Below, one piece after another: positions 1 through 10,856 of a stretch of 64,000 nucleotides of DNA. The notes beneath the pieces were generated by a model. The model was not told the DNA's origin and ran no database searches. It saw nothing but the letters and a program-made list of their open reading frames with translations. Source of the DNA: Sphaerulina vaccinii (taxonomy: Eukaryota > Ascomycota > Dothideomycetes > Mycosphaerellales > Mycosphaerellaceae). The first letter of the stretch is position 1. Every line of letters starts with the position of its first letter. Both the position numbers and the translations under genes were made by a program. The DNA is taken from the NCBI GenBank assembly GCA_022570795.1, contig JAKUDP010000008.1, forward strand, positions 434,001 through 498,000. The letters run 5' to 3'.

Positions 1-236
1 ACCACCCCGCTTCAAGCCCACCTTCATCTGCCGCTGGATCTGGTATGTCTCCGTCTCGCAGCCGCGTGGCCAATTTCTAGAACGAGTGGTTTGCCGCGAC
101 GTTCTTGTGGCGTCTTATTGCTACCCATGCGAGCTTTCCGCAGAGCTTATCTATGCTTGTCTGAGCTTATACTAACGCTATTGAGCAGGTGGTCAACAAC
201 CTTAGGTACGCCACATCAATGTCGCAACATGTGACC
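1..236 (+). CDS. Possible 3' end of an unidentified gene (partial at window edge)
   Basis: A possible exon end at 1-42 is followed by a canonical intron at 43-188, with a GTATGT donor, an ACTAAC branch point and a GAGCAG acceptor. Splicing in frame 2 gives a tail ending RWIWWSTTLGTPHQCRNM and a TGA at about 236. A phase-0 alternative stays open to 374. I do not recognise either tail, and too little is inside the window to name a family. The support is only the well-formed intron. The rest of 237-571 shows nothing except the 5' flank of the transporter gene. Confidence 0.2.
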
Positions 237-571
237 TTCCCGTACAGAACACGAAGGAGCGTGCTGCGTGTGAGCCCACCAGTCAGTGGTCGTTATCTGC
301 ATACGATGGCGTATCAGCGCAAGATCTATGAACGACTTAGAACGCCATGCCCTGCAGAACTCCTCTGCGGATAAGCCCGCGCAACGCGACAGGACGATAC
401 CTACGGAGTCCAACGCCTACCCATGCAGATCTATACAGTCCGTGCGATAAGTACCCCGGGCCACGTTACACTTCAACCTTCATATGAATGCTGGCCCCGC
501 TGCAACCTCGTGTGATTATTTCTTAACTTTCCTATTGCATTGTGCAAGCTGGTGTATGCTGAGTGCACACC

Positions 572-3167
572 ATGGCGAGCAGTTCCAAGAATCCGCTGAA
601 GCGCTTCGGCTTCAAGAGGACCAACACCTCTGATGCGATCGCCACCGAGGGAAAGGTCGTGCACGCGACCACGACCGAGTTGGGTGTCCTCGATAGTTCC
701 GGAATACCATCCAAGATCGCCAATGAATACGCTGGCAGAGACAAAGTTGATCACTCCGATGCTGTCAACGACCTCTCCGAAGTGGAGGCCAACCGCCGGC
801 TGAGCATGTTCCGCGAAGAGCACAACTGGGACCCGAATATGCCAGATGGTGCCTTTGATGCTGTTAACGATGCCGTCCGAGCGCATGACCAGAAAGGCGA
901 AGCGATTCTTGTTGATGAACTGATCAATGATTCGCCATACCCTGAGGTATGTAGCCCAGGATCTTGCGATTTGACGTTGCTAACAGATGTCCCAGGTACG
1001 CGCTGTGGTTCGCAACTACGACGAAAACGTGCCAGCTAGCACCATTCGTGCCTGGACTATCGGCTTGATTCTGACCACTGTCATTTCTGGAGTCAACGCA
1101 CTGTTCCTTCTCCGATATCCCATCATCTATGTCGGTCCATACGTTGTCCAACTGATTGCCTACCCTATGGGTCTGGGCTGGGCCAAAGTCATGCCAAATA
1201 AGGAGTTCTCCATCTTTGGCATTAAAGCGAACTTGAATCCTGGTCCATTCAATGTCAAGGAGCACGTTATCATCGTCGTCATGGCAAACGCCGCATTTGG
1301 TGGAGGTACTGGCTACTTCGTTGACACTGTGGTGTCGCTCCAGAAGTTCTACCACATCGAAAGCTTCGGCTGGGGCTTCTACAGTCTCTTCGCGCTGTCC
1401 ACTCAGTGTCTTGGCTTTGGTCTTGCTGGAGTTGTGAGGAAATGGTTGGTTGAGCCGGCTTCTATGCTGTGGCCAGCCGCACTGGTCAACGTGGGTTTCA
1501 TGTATGCACTACATGATCACTCGCCAAGTGACCCTTCGAAGACCAATGGCTGGAGCATCTCTCGTTACAGGTGGTTCATGTATATCATGGCCGCTATGTT
1601 CATCTGGTCGTGGTTCCCAGACTTCATCGCCCCATTCTTGAGCTACTTCGCTTGGGTCACCTGGGTGAAGCCAAACAATGTCATCGTCAATCAACTCTTT
1701 GGCCAGTCCACTGGAATCTCTCTCGGGTTTCCATTCACAGGCTTCACGCTCGACTGGGCTCAGATCAACTCCTTCTACAACAGCCCTCTTATCGCACCGT
1801 GGCATGCTATGGGCAACACAGCGGTGGGCATTGTCTTCCTCCTCTGGATCGTCGTCCCAGCCATTCACTACTCTGGCGGCTGGTACGCAGACTATCTGCC
1901 AATCAGTCAGAACGGTATCACCGACAACACTGGCAGCACATACAACATTTCGCGCATCCTGACTCCCGAGCATGTCGTGGATCCTGCGGCATACGAAGCA
2001 TACTCGCCACTGTTTCTGTCGACATCCTTTGCTATTACCTATGGCGTGAGCTTTGCCACCATCGCTGCACTCCTGACGCACACTTATCTCTATCACGGCA
2101 AGGACATCTGGCGAAGGTGGAAGGCATCTCGTGGTGAGCTGGACGATGTCCACATGAAGATCATGCGCAACTATGCACTCGTGCCTACTTGGTGGTACGC
2201 GACTCTCCTGGCCATCATGATCGGATTTGCGTTCGCATCTGCTTGTGCATACGACACCGGAATGAAGGCATCCTCGCTCGTCCTTGCAATAGTCATCGCT
2301 ATGGTCTGGACGATCCCAATCGGCATCATCCAGGGTATGACCAACATCCAGCTGGGCTTGAACGTGTTCACTGAGTTCATCATTGGATACCTTCAGCCTG
2401 GCCACCCTATCGCTATGATGATGTTCAAGACGTTCGGCTACATCATCATGACCCAAGCACTGTACTTCTGTCAGGATCTGAAGCTTGGCCACTACATGCA
2501 CGTTCCGCAACGATCTATGTTCACTGCACAGCTTATCGCAACTGTATGGTCCTGCTTCTGCCAGCTAGGCACGATTCAATGGGCACTTGGCGCCATCAAG
2601 AACATTTGCACCAGTGAAGCTTCGGGATACTTTACCTGTGCTTACATCAAGACCTTCTACAACGCTTCTGTCATCTGGGGTGCTATTGGACCCAAGCACA
2701 TCTTCTCTGGGGACGCAATCTATAAAGACCTGCAGTGGTTCTGGTTGATTGGCTTCTTCATGCCATTCGTCTTCTACGGGCTCGCTCGTGCATTCCCCAG
2801 ATACTCACTCCTCAGGAAGGTCAACACTCCGCTGATCTGGGGATCTATGGGTTACGTGCCACCATACAGTGCCATGAACATCCTGTCATACTGCGCAGTC
2901 GGCTGGATCTTCAACAAGTACATCCGTGACCGCGCTCGTGGCTGGTGGATGCAGTACAACTACATCACATCCGCAGGCATGGATGTTGGTTTGGCACTCT
3001 GTGCCATTATCCTCTTCTTCTGTGTGCAACTTCCAGGTGGAGTCATGCCGGACTGGTGGGGTGTCACTGTTGTTGAGAACACGCTCGATATGGAACAGAT
3101 GGCAGTTCGCAAGACTGTCGCGGATGGCGAGATCTTTGGTCCTCCAGCTGGGTCTTGGAAGTGGTAG
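572..3167 (+). CDS. Oligopeptide transporter, OPT family (848 aa)
   Basis: Proton-coupled uptake of small peptides, or possibly metal-peptide complexes, across the plasma membrane is the known role of this family. Exons are 572-946 and 996-3167. The intron joins PYPE to VRAVV, restoring the SPYPEVRAVV stretch that precedes the first membrane segment in fungal OPTs. The N-terminal 125 residues are hydrophilic and cytosolic, followed by many hydrophobic helices. The OPT signature NPGPFN lies at about residues 206-211 and a KIPPR-like HVPQR at about 627. The length fits the usual 750-900 aa. I chose ATG 572; a GTG in frame just upstream was ignored. An alternative acceptor 9 bases upstream would insert MSQ. 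The family is firm; the substrate cannot be read from sequence. Confidence 0.95.
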
Positions 3168-5494
3168 ATTGGCAGACCTGTTTTATCCAAGTCTGTTAAC
3201 TTCATTGGACTTGCGCAGTTACTTGGATGCTAGTACGAAAATGGCAAATATCGAACAAGTGAACTCTTTTACCATTTCAAAGTTCATGTCATTGTGTCTC
3301 AAAGAACGCTCGTTGGAAGTGTCTCCGCTGTGCATCGCCGAAGAGTTTCTGGCACAAACTCGCATTCGGGAGCTTGGTCAGCTCGAGATGGAGGAGATGT
3401 TACTTGACTCGCTTCGACGCTTTCCGCGATTTCTGTGAGGGCTGAGCTGCCAATTTTGTCGACGGAGCTTGGAGTGGACGATAAGCTCGTATCGGAGATG
3501 GAAACTTTCGAGCAAAGAATGTCATTATGGTTCACGTACTGTTTCTATCGTTCTACTAAGATTACGTCAATGATAACCTGGAAATAGATGGTGCAGGCAT
3601 CTTCTGAACTCATTCGAGTGTTGACTGCGATGACATACCCACGCTGTTTGATCAACTCCACCAAGACGAGTGCGACCTCGACTGTCCTTGTGCAAAGGAG
3701 CTTCATCTTGTCACGCGCAAACTTGGCTACCTTGTCGATGAAGATGATGCATTTCTCTTCTGAGATCTGACGGGTCTTTGCCATCGTAGACTCGATCTGG
3801 CCTTTCATCTGCTTCTGGTTTCCTCAATATCGTCGTTCCTTCGATGTAGAATGTGAATGCAACACCTCTGTGCGAGGGAGCACCAGACGCCCTATTCCTG
3901 CCGACTCTTTCTATGGGTGCTGGTGTAGCTCATCATGTTCCGCGTCTTCTCCAGAACTCCTTGAACCAGTTAAACTGTTCCTCAAGTATCAGGCTGTGAA
4001 TTCAATAATCTTGAGAAGGACGCGATCGACAATGGCGTTCTTCGCTGCGGGCAACGTCGGGGCACACTAGCTGGTCAGCGAGCCTGCCAGGAGCTTCAGT
4101 GTAATAGCGCCTTCGGTCGCCTTCTCTTGGTTGCTCTTGGACAAGTCGTCGATGACCCATGAGAAGAAGTCTGGGTGTGGCTGGTCGTTCAAAGCACATG
4201 CTACAAGCTTGGAAAGTTCGCCCTCGCTATTCCGCACAGTTGTGTGTCTCCGAATCATCAGCACCGCCGTCACCTTCATTAATTGGCTCCGCCGTGGCGT
4301 GGTAGAGTTGCTCGATGAGGAGAGCTGGACTCCGCAGGTGTGGATACAACACTTCGCGAACAAACCCATCATCTTCCTAGCCTCGTCGATGGACTCGGCA
4401 CTGAAGATCTGGTCCTTTGGCGATGGTTCGAATCGTTGGGAACCGACGTAAAGAGTGCAGAGGTATCGGTGTGTGGACTGTCAATGTCAATGGCGGGCAG
4501 CAACATGTTCATCACGCGTCGAGCCGAAGAATATGGCTGGTCAGGAAATCTCAGGACAGTCGCCAGAGAGATGTCGAACATGCGCTCGAGTTCAGTACGT
4601 GGTTTGGCAGCTGGAACAGCGGCCAAGGCCTCACGGGCCTTGATGCGTTTCTTCTTGGATACGGCCATGGGTGTGGAAGTGCTTGCGGAGGTGCTGAAAA
4701 GTTTCTGGACAAGAACCGATCGGTGGCTCCACTTTCCGACTGAGCTGTATCGACGACCGCTTCTCCATCAACAACGAAATGCAACTTGCTGCCTGGCTTG
4801 GAGATGCGTGAGCGTGGTTATCAACAGCCAAGCAGAGACTCATAAGGTTGTTCCAGTGACAGATGCCATCGTCAAAGTAAGCCTGAGAGCCGAAGAGCAG
4901 CCTCGCTGCAGGCATGCTCAGGATAAGCAGTAGATCTTGTGCTGGTGTTGGGACCATGTGAGAAAATCGGAGTCGTTGCGGCTTGAGCTAAAAGAAGGCT
5001 ATGGCAATAAAGTATACCACCCACCATATCGAATATGGCCTTGTTGTACGAGGAACTGGTGAAGAGGACGAGGACGAAGGTCGAAACTTGAGTAACAGTA
5101 GCCGGGACGTGGTACCTGAGCCACTTGCCACGAGAACTTGTGCTGATAGAAGAGCTGTCGTATAGGTCATTCGAGCATTGCGTATAGATCTGTAAAGATG
5201 CTGCTTTGAGCAAGAAGGTTGCGCGATGTATTCTATACTCATATCTGACAAAGACTTGTTTGCTCGACGATCGCTCTTTCTCCGTTGTGGTCATTCAAAA
5301 CGGTTTCTGATTGGGTCTGACACCTGCAAGCATGGTCAGATTGCTCCATCGAGAGACAACGTGTGCTGCGCTCTTCGGAATCGTGCGAGGACCACGCTAC
5401 CCGACCTGTGAACAACACCCATGCTGCAAATGGCACTCGAGATGGAGATACGTGTACAATGTATTGTGATGATCGCCCAAATGCGATGGCAGCA
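3168..5494 (-). pseudogene. Degenerate coding-like fragments, possible decayed gene, unidentified
   Basis: No intact gene is visible in this 2.3 kb. The minus strand holds several protein-like stretches that shift frame or meet stops: about 4957-4631, 4765-4369 (contains MAVSKKKRIKAREAL), 4450-4067 (contains KMMGLFAKC and FFSWVIDDL), a short piece near 3990-3920 (EEQFNWFKEFWRRRG), and 3808-3299, where 170 codons are interrupted by one TAG near 3542. Frames change without convincing splice sites. I do not recognise the family. Possible readings are a decayed gene, a multi-exon gene whose introns I cannot place, or chance open frames. The plus strand shows nothing better. Confidence 0.3.
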
Positions 5495-7192
5495 CTAGTG
5501 CCCTTCAGTCAAGTCTTGATAAGCAGCCTTCTGACACTCTCCCATGATTCTCGCCTGCTGTGCAATCTCCTCTAGCTTGCCGATGACCTTGCCATTCCCT
5601 TCCGTAAAGTCGTAAATCGTGTATGGTATCTTCACATCGTCGCAGTACTCTATTACTAGCTTCTGTGCTTCTCTCAAGTTATGTCTCGGCATGCGCGGGA
5701 ACAGGTGATGTACAGCCTGGAACTGCAAGCCTCCGTGAAAGAAGTCCAGCCAGGCCGGGCATGAGACATCCATCGTAGTTCTCAACATCCGCTGAGGGAA
5801 GGACTCTGAGACGCCAAGATCGGCTGTCGACATGGCGAAGTGGGAGAGTGTGATCTGCACATGGACCGGGGCAGTAATTGCGTGGCTGATGAAGACGAAC
5901 AAGAAGCGATGCAGGTTCGTATCGATGGACCTGTAGACTGTGAGGTAGCCGAACCAGTACCAGAAGAAGACTTGTCCAGCCATTTCGAAGTAGCGATGCC
6001 ACCAGGCAGGTCCCTTTCGAGGCCCTTGGCCAAGGAAGATATATTGCCAAGACAGCACATACAAGTTGAAGCGGCCAAAGCAGAGGATCGGATAGTAGAG
6101 ATAATGTTGATATCTGAGCACAAACTGTGCAAAAGGGTCGTATGTCATGATTCGGTCGTAATATGTTGACTTCAAGCTCGCGAAGAATTTGTGTGATATG
6201 GCAAAGAATGGCATATGCTGAATATCGGGATCGTGTTCGGCGGAGTTCGTGACGATGTGATGAACGTTATGGTTACGTTTCCACCAGCAGCAGGATAGGC
6301 CTCCGAGGAAGTCTGCAATGAACATGCCAATCACACTATCGACCTGGAAGTTATGGGTTATGCCCATATGACCTGCATCGTGGACTGTGAACACCAGTTG
6401 GTGCCAGAACATGCCAAGGAAGGCAGCAGAGAGAATGTACCATTGCTGCTGGAGGAAGTAGTATGCGAGGGATCCAAGGAGCGTGTAGCGCGCCAATTCG
6501 AAGGCATAGGCTGTGTAGTTGCAGTTGTAGATACCTCTAGCTCGGAGCTTCTCGTCTAGCTCATTGTACTTCTGTATGATAGTGGTTTGCGTCTCCTGGT
6601 CGAGCGAAGGGTATACTTCCAGATCATGGTCGATCTCCTGCTGTGTTCGCTCGTCCGCTGGGTATGCTTTCCTGGATTTTAGTGCTGGCTCGCCGATTGC
6701 AAGTGTCTCGAGAGATGTGGCAGAAGACTCGCTTGCACCAGCAGAACTGTCTCCGCGCCTGCGAAGAGTACTACTCCTCGTGTGCTCTAGCGCCTCAAAG
6801 ACAGGCGAGGGCTCATGAGAGCTTGCTGACGAGTCTTGTGCTGTATCCTCTTCTTCCTCTCCAGATGATAGCTTTTCCTGCTCCTCGTCTGTTCTGAACT
6901 TGCCACCCTGAATTGGCGGCACAAAGTCTGTCCATGGCCCCTCGATCTTGCCAATGGTGTACTTTTGCATCAACTGCTGCGTCTCTTGCGAATGAAATGC
7001 CTTGATCTCGTTTGTGGCGTCTCTTCCGACCATGTGAAGTATGGCCTTGTCACCGCCGGGGTGATAAGGGAGCCATGCATCGACCTTCAAGACAGCTCCG
7101 TCCAAAATGACAACCTTTCGTCCTGCGGCAATCAATGCCTCAATCTTGCTTCGAGAGAGGACCACATCCCTGTAGCGACTGGTTTGGCCCAT
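5495..7192 (-). CDS. Cytochrome b5-fusion front-end desaturase, probable sphingolipid delta-8 desaturase (565 aa)
   Basis: Introduces a double bond close to the carboxyl end of an acyl chain or the long-chain base of ceramide, using electrons from its own cytochrome b5 domain at the ER membrane. The b5 heme motif HPGG is at residues 44-47. A low-complexity Ser/Glu-rich linker spans about 105-190. The desaturase domain has three histidine boxes: HDAGH (271-275), HNVHH (308-312) and QAVHH (492-496). Gln as first residue of the third box is diagnostic of front-end desaturases. The gene is a single exon; ATG 7192 was taken because MGQTSRYRDV leads directly into the b5 domain, although the frame is open further upstream. 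It is divergent from CSN3 across 325 bp. Sphingolipid delta-8 specificity is inferred from fungal homologues with the b5 fusion; an acyl-lipid substrate is the alternative. Confidence 0.92.
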   Translation of the reverse strand: MGQTSRYRDVVLSRSKIEALIAAGRKVVILDGAVLKVDAWLPYHPGGDKAILHMVGRDATNEIKAFHSQETQQLMQKYTIGKIEGPWTDFVPPIQGGKFRTDEEQEKLSSGEEEEDTAQDSSASSHEPSPVFEALEHTRSSTLRRRGDSSAGASESSATSLETLAIGEPALKSRKAYPADERTQQEIDHDLEVYPSLDQETQTTIIQKYNELDEKLRARGIYNCNYTAYAFELARYTLLGSLAYYFLQQQWYILSAAFLGMFWHQLVFTVHDAGHMGITHNFQVDSVIGMFIADFLGGLSCCWWKRNHNVHHIVTNSAEHDPDIQHMPFFAISHKFFASLKSTYYDRIMTYDPFAQFVLRYQHYLYYPILCFGRFNLYVLSWQYIFLGQGPRKGPAWWHRYFEMAGQVFFWYWFGYLTVYRSIDTNLHRFLFVFISHAITAPVHVQITLSHFAMSTADLGVSESFPQRMLRTTMDVSCPAWLDFFHGGLQFQAVHHLFPRMPRHNLREAQKLVIEYCDDVKIPYTIYDFTEGNGKVIGKLEEIAQQARIMGECQKAAYQDLTEGH

Positions 7193-7517
7193 TTTCGTGT
7201 TTGTGAGGAAGTAACAGTGTATAACGGTGAGTACTCTCCAGTTCCAGGTGATCTTCACACCATTGCAGAGAAGATTGAGATTTCTTATACAACGAACTCC
7301 AACGGCGTGGTCGAGCCATATGCAGGGTCTGGACATAAGGTTATCGACATATATCCGGACCGGCTACTGAGAAGCTGTCGTTAACCGGTGGGCAGGCAGC
7401 TTCACCTTCACTTGTCCAACGCCATCAACTTCAATACAACAACTTGACACTCCCTCTTCCACTCCCTCCACGACATCGACAGGTCATGATCACCAACTCC
7501 GACTAGACTCTCCCATC
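7193..7517. promoter_or_regulatory. Shared divergent promoter, desaturase / CSN3
   Basis: This 325-bp gap separates two genes transcribed outwards. It has C-rich, pyrimidine-biased stretches (7440-7510) just before the CSN3 start, typical of fungal 5' leaders. No TATA box or named factor site is evident. Confidence 0.4.
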
Positions 7518-8987
7518 ATGGCCGACGTCCTCCCCATCCTACTCGCGTTCCCGCCAGAGAAGTCTGAGAAGACATCCACGCCATCGAAACCATTGTCACC
7601 TAAAGCCTACGACAAGGCCGTTCATGAGTTCATCAAGAATGTGGATGGCATTCCAGACAAAGACTTCACCAAGACGATAGAGAAGAAGAACCTCCTCGAA
7701 CTCCTCGACCCCGCCGTCAACTCAATCGCATACCTCGTCACCCTCAACAAGCAGATTGCACTGGCTATTACCAGCAACAAGGACAAGAAGCGCATCGAAC
7801 TTCTGGAGACATACGCCACCCTCTTCCTCGGCACATTCGATCCAATCCAGATTCGCTATGCTGGCCGCGACTTCCTGGAGTTGTGGTCGTGGATGGTGGA
7901 AGGCCTACAGCAGAGCCATGATGTGAACGATCTGAGTTTCATGGTGAACGCTTTACTGCGTCTCGACCCTACAGCCGGGACATTGATATCACCGCACTTG
8001 GACATAGTTCGTCTGTGTCTGTTACGAGGAGTTCCCAGCCAGGCACTTCCCCTCCTGGACAAAGATGTCTACTCGTTGCCCATGAAGACACAGAAAGGCG
8101 TGACGGACGAGCTTCCCAGTGAAGAGCACGAGTTGAGCAATGCGTGGATCACGGAAAAGAGCGGCTTCAGCGCGAGAATGGACACACAACATGTGCTGGA
8201 GTACTACCTCATAGGTGCATCCATCTACATTGGTTTGAACATCTGGCATCGCGCTCGACTGTTCCTGGAATGCATGATTCTTTCGCCGGCGGTACAACAC
8301 ACTGTCTCTGCATTACAAGTTGAAGCATACAAGAAGTGGGTGATGGTGGGCCTGATTGCGCAAGGCAGGCAGTACCCCGAACCGAAGACGTACGACACAA
8401 TTGTCCAAAAGAACCTCAAGAATCTATCCAAGCTCTATGATGAGCTCGCTGCCGATTTTGAATCACGGAATAGTAAGAAGCTTCAAGCTGATGCAGAGAC
8501 TGGCTTGCGCGACATTCAGGACGACGGAAACGTGGGACTAGTCAGAGAAGTGGCCAGCGCTTGCACACGGTACAGAATCATCGACCTCCAAAGGGTCTAC
8601 GTTGAGTTGCCTGTTACACGCGTGGCGCACATTATCGACATGACACCAGGCGAGGCCTTGCAAACTTTGCAGATCATGATTCAGGACGGGCACCTTTCCG
8701 CAAGCCTCTCCGGAGCAGGGGTGGACACCGTGCTACGCTTCCACAATACCACACCTTCAGAGTCACACAACGACCTTGAAGCACAGACCCTTCGCATCCA
8801 AGCTCTGGTCACGCAGATTCGGGATGCAGACCGTCGAATGCAGCTCACAAAGGAGTATGTTGATCACGCCAAGCGCAACTGGAAGAGTGGTGGAGCCGAG
8901 GACCCTGCGGATGCTATGGACCTTACGTGGGATGCACCTCCGTCCAACATGGCGGACCCGGACAACGACGAGGATCTCATGCTGTAG
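7518..8987 (+). CDS. csn3: COP9 signalosome subunit 3 (489 aa)
   Basis: Subunit of the COP9 signalosome, the nuclear complex that removes Nedd8 from cullins and so tunes cullin-RING ubiquitin ligases; in fungi it affects development and light response. The protein is mostly helical. A PCI-like region lies in the C-terminal half (about 230-420), including a winged-helix part around RVYVELPVTRVAHIIDMTPGEA. An acidic tail ends NDEDLML. It is a single exon of the length expected for Csn3/CsnC. ATG 7518 is preceded by CATC in a pyrimidine-rich leader. No catalytic residues are expected, since activity resides in Csn5. Another PCI protein (proteasome lid or eIF3) is the alternative but fits the N-terminus less well. 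Confidence 0.85.
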   Translation: MADVLPILLAFPPEKSEKTSTPSKPLSPKAYDKAVHEFIKNVDGIPDKDFTKTIEKKNLLELLDPAVNSIAYLVTLNKQIALAITSNKDKKRIELLETYATLFLGTFDPIQIRYAGRDFLELWSWMVEGLQQSHDVNDLSFMVNALLRLDPTAGTLISPHLDIVRLCLLRGVPSQALPLLDKDVYSLPMKTQKGVTDELPSEEHELSNAWITEKSGFSARMDTQHVLEYYLIGASIYIGLNIWHRARLFLECMILSPAVQHTVSALQVEAYKKWVMVGLIAQGRQYPEPKTYDTIVQKNLKNLSKLYDELAADFESRNSKKLQADAETGLRDIQDDGNVGLVREVASACTRYRIIDLQRVYVELPVTRVAHIIDMTPGEALQTLQIMIQDGHLSASLSGAGVDTVLRFHNTTPSESHNDLEAQTLRIQALVTQIRDADRRMQLTKEYVDHAKRNWKSGGAEDPADAMDLTWDAPPSNMADPDNDEDLML

Positions 8988-9379
8988 AGATGCAAAAATG
9001 ACGAACTAGAGAACGAAGTCATGATGGTTGTTTTAGCGAGGCGTTTTGCGGCGGCATGCATAGTGGCGTACTCATGCATTCGCTAGAGGACGTAAGACAT
9101 AGCTGTAAAGTTAGATATGACTGAAAGACAGACAGTCTATACCCATTATAAGAGAACAGTAGGTTGATGTTTTGACTTCGGAAGTAGCGCCGCGTTCGCT
9201 GAGCTTACTTGCAACAGTCATCGTCAAGTCTTCCATCGGAAACAACAAACATCAACATTCTCCAACGGCGTTCAACAACCACGACCCTCCATCGTTGACA
9301 AATGCATCAAGCTCATACGAGGCCACCTGACAGAGATACTTACACCCGGCTCAATAAATCACCCAAGTCAGATCACAAC
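8988..9379. other. Intergenic, CSN3 3' flank and 5' leader of small gene
   Basis: This 392-bp stretch holds no gene I can support. It contains the CSN3 3' untranslated region and an AC-rich leader before ATG 9380. Confidence 0.5.
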
Positions 9380-9653
9380 ATGTCTTCCTCGGCCATGAGC
9401 AAGCTGCGTACGTGTCCCACCGCCTCTCCTTCTGCGCCTATCACTGACAAACGACTTCACAGTCACCCGCTCCGCCAGCACATTGGTCACGAAGCTCCCT
9501 CAGGTCCCGATCATCAAGGTCTCGAGTGGTGGCAAGAAGGAAATTGTGAAGGATCTGGCCATCGGAGTTGTGCTCGGACTGGCTGGAGTCAAGCTGGTTG
9601 AGGCTATTGGCGAGGAGGAGCTGGAGTGGAGCTCAAAGGGGTTGAAGAAGTGA
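9380..9653 (+). CDS. Small single-pass, probably mitochondrial, membrane protein (72 aa)
   Basis: Two exons, 9380-9407 and 9463-9653, are separated by a 55-bp intron with a GTACGT donor, CTGAC branch point and CACAG acceptor. The N-terminus MSSSAMSKLLTRSASTL is rich in Ser, Thr and basic residues with no acids, as in mitochondrial presequences. One hydrophobic helix follows (DLAIGVVLGLAGVKLVE), then an acidic and basic tail. The protein is too short for enzyme function. A respiratory-chain or ATP synthase accessory subunit would fit the layout, but I cannot match it to a named family, and the mitochondrial location is inference. In-frame splicing across a clean intron is the main evidence that it is real. 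Confidence 0.7.
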
Positions 9654-9903
9654 TCGTGGGAACAGAACATGCACTTCGAGGGGTGAAGAGGCGCAGGAAA
9701 CATTCAGTGGCATTTCCAGCTGCTGCTACGAAGCCACGGACTTCGGTCGCGCTGAACATGAAAAAAAGCGCGAGCTGCAGTAGCGGAGATTGTGGTCTGT
9801 GCTCGAGCACAAGAATTCAACCACTTTCAAGGTCAGGCCTTTTCTTTTATCTTCTGTCTCGCACCATCGACCAAGCAAGCAGCAAATCGCGCCGCGTCGA
9901 CTC

Positions 9904-9953
9904 GTAAGTCTCCTTCGTATCACGACTGTGGCTTCGACTAACAGGCAACACAG
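9904..9953 (+). other. Probable 5'-UTR intron of first F-box-like gene
   Basis: GTAAGT donor, GACTAAC branch point and CACAG acceptor span 50 bp, ending four bases before ATG 9958. Keeping it unspliced would let the reading frame run back to 9790, but the upstream residues show no conserved features. Confidence 0.6.
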
Positions 9954-9957
9954 AAGT

Positions 9958-10593
9958 ATGGGCGCCGCAGTCTCGATTCTGCTCGGCATCGTCGCGTACA
10001 AAGTCGCCACCTACGACTCCACAAGAGGCACACGGAAAGAGATAACACGGTGCCGCCTACTCGAGTTACCTGCCGAATTGCGCATCAAAATCTACGAGAC
10101 GATCCTGATCCAGGAGGGCCCCATCAGAATCACCAAAACATCCTTCGCACAGCCCGGTCTTCTTCGCACCTGTCGCCGAATCCGCGACGAGACACGCGTG
10201 ATGTACTACGCAAAGAACCATTTCAACATCGACGCCCCGGCATGCGATCCCACGGTGCAAGTACAGTTCTACAAAGGAGTTGCACCACTTCAAAAGCGAA
10301 AAGCGTTGTCGAAAGGGTCGATCACTTACCGCATTGGTCCCTGCTCCAAAGTGAAGTGGACATGCATACTCAGGTGGATTGAAGCTTACCATAAGGGCGA
10401 GGCTCTACGCGGGATATGCAAACACTCACAGTGTACCAATATGGTCTCATGTGCCTTCGGTACTGCCTTCGAGATCTGTGCGGATATGCGCGGAGATGAG
10501 TGGAGAGTTGTGGCGGGAGTGTTGGAGACGTATAGGGTCTCAGCTCAGGAGCAAGCGAATGGGAAGTGGAAGTGGAGTGATGAGTTGGAATAG
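9958..10593 (+). CDS. F-box-like LPAELR-type protein, tandem paralogue 1 (211 aa)
   Basis: First of three tandem relatives. The core, about residues 30-80, reads CRLLELPAELRIKIYE, then a FAQPGLLRTCRRIRDE helix and a tyrosine-containing NHF strand. This is the fungal F-box-like/2EXR arrangement that usually opens uncharacterised proteins. It differs from its neighbours in having a hydrophobic N-terminus (MGAAVSILLGIVAYKVA) instead of a basic Ser/Lys-rich tail, so membrane anchoring is possible. The C-terminal half carries a shared module: WIEAYHKGE, a C-x4-C-x5-C cluster, a helix, then a basic stretch ending near WKW. The protein is single exon after a 5'-UTR intron. F-box proteins recruit substrates to SCF ligases, but Skp1 binding is not shown here; function is unknown. 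Confidence 0.82.
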   Translation: MGAAVSILLGIVAYKVATYDSTRGTRKEITRCRLLELPAELRIKIYETILIQEGPIRITKTSFAQPGLLRTCRRIRDETRVMYYAKNHFNIDAPACDPTVQVQFYKGVAPLQKRKALSKGSITYRIGPCSKVKWTCILRWIEAYHKGEALRGICKHSQCTNMVSCAFGTAFEICADMRGDEWRVVAGVLETYRVSAQEQANGKWKWSDELE

Positions 10594-10856
10594 GAAGATG
10601 AGTGAGGTCCAGGACATGCTTGTCATAAGAAGTGTAGCGCGCGGAGCCAGGAGCAGACTGTGATAGCTAAGAGTATCAACATGCATGCGCGGTGTGCGGT
10701 GGCTCCTCGTTGTGAAGTTCGCGGCTTCCCAAAGTGAAACTCGCGTAAGTTCACTAGCGCGGTTTCCAGTTTTGAAGTCTTGAAGATCAATACAACCTGA
10801 ACATCTTCCAACAACGTCTCCAAAACTTACACAACCACCAGGTCAATCAATACAAG

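Noticed and set aside
1509..2510. Long 333-codon minus-strand frame inside the OPT gene
   Set aside because: It is antisense to strongly conserved OPT coding sequence, with charged, low-complexity composition and no motif.
4420..4445. GGTTCGAATC, resembling a tRNA T-loop
   Set aside because: The flanking bases do not pair into a T-stem and no D-arm, anticodon arm or acceptor stem can be placed.
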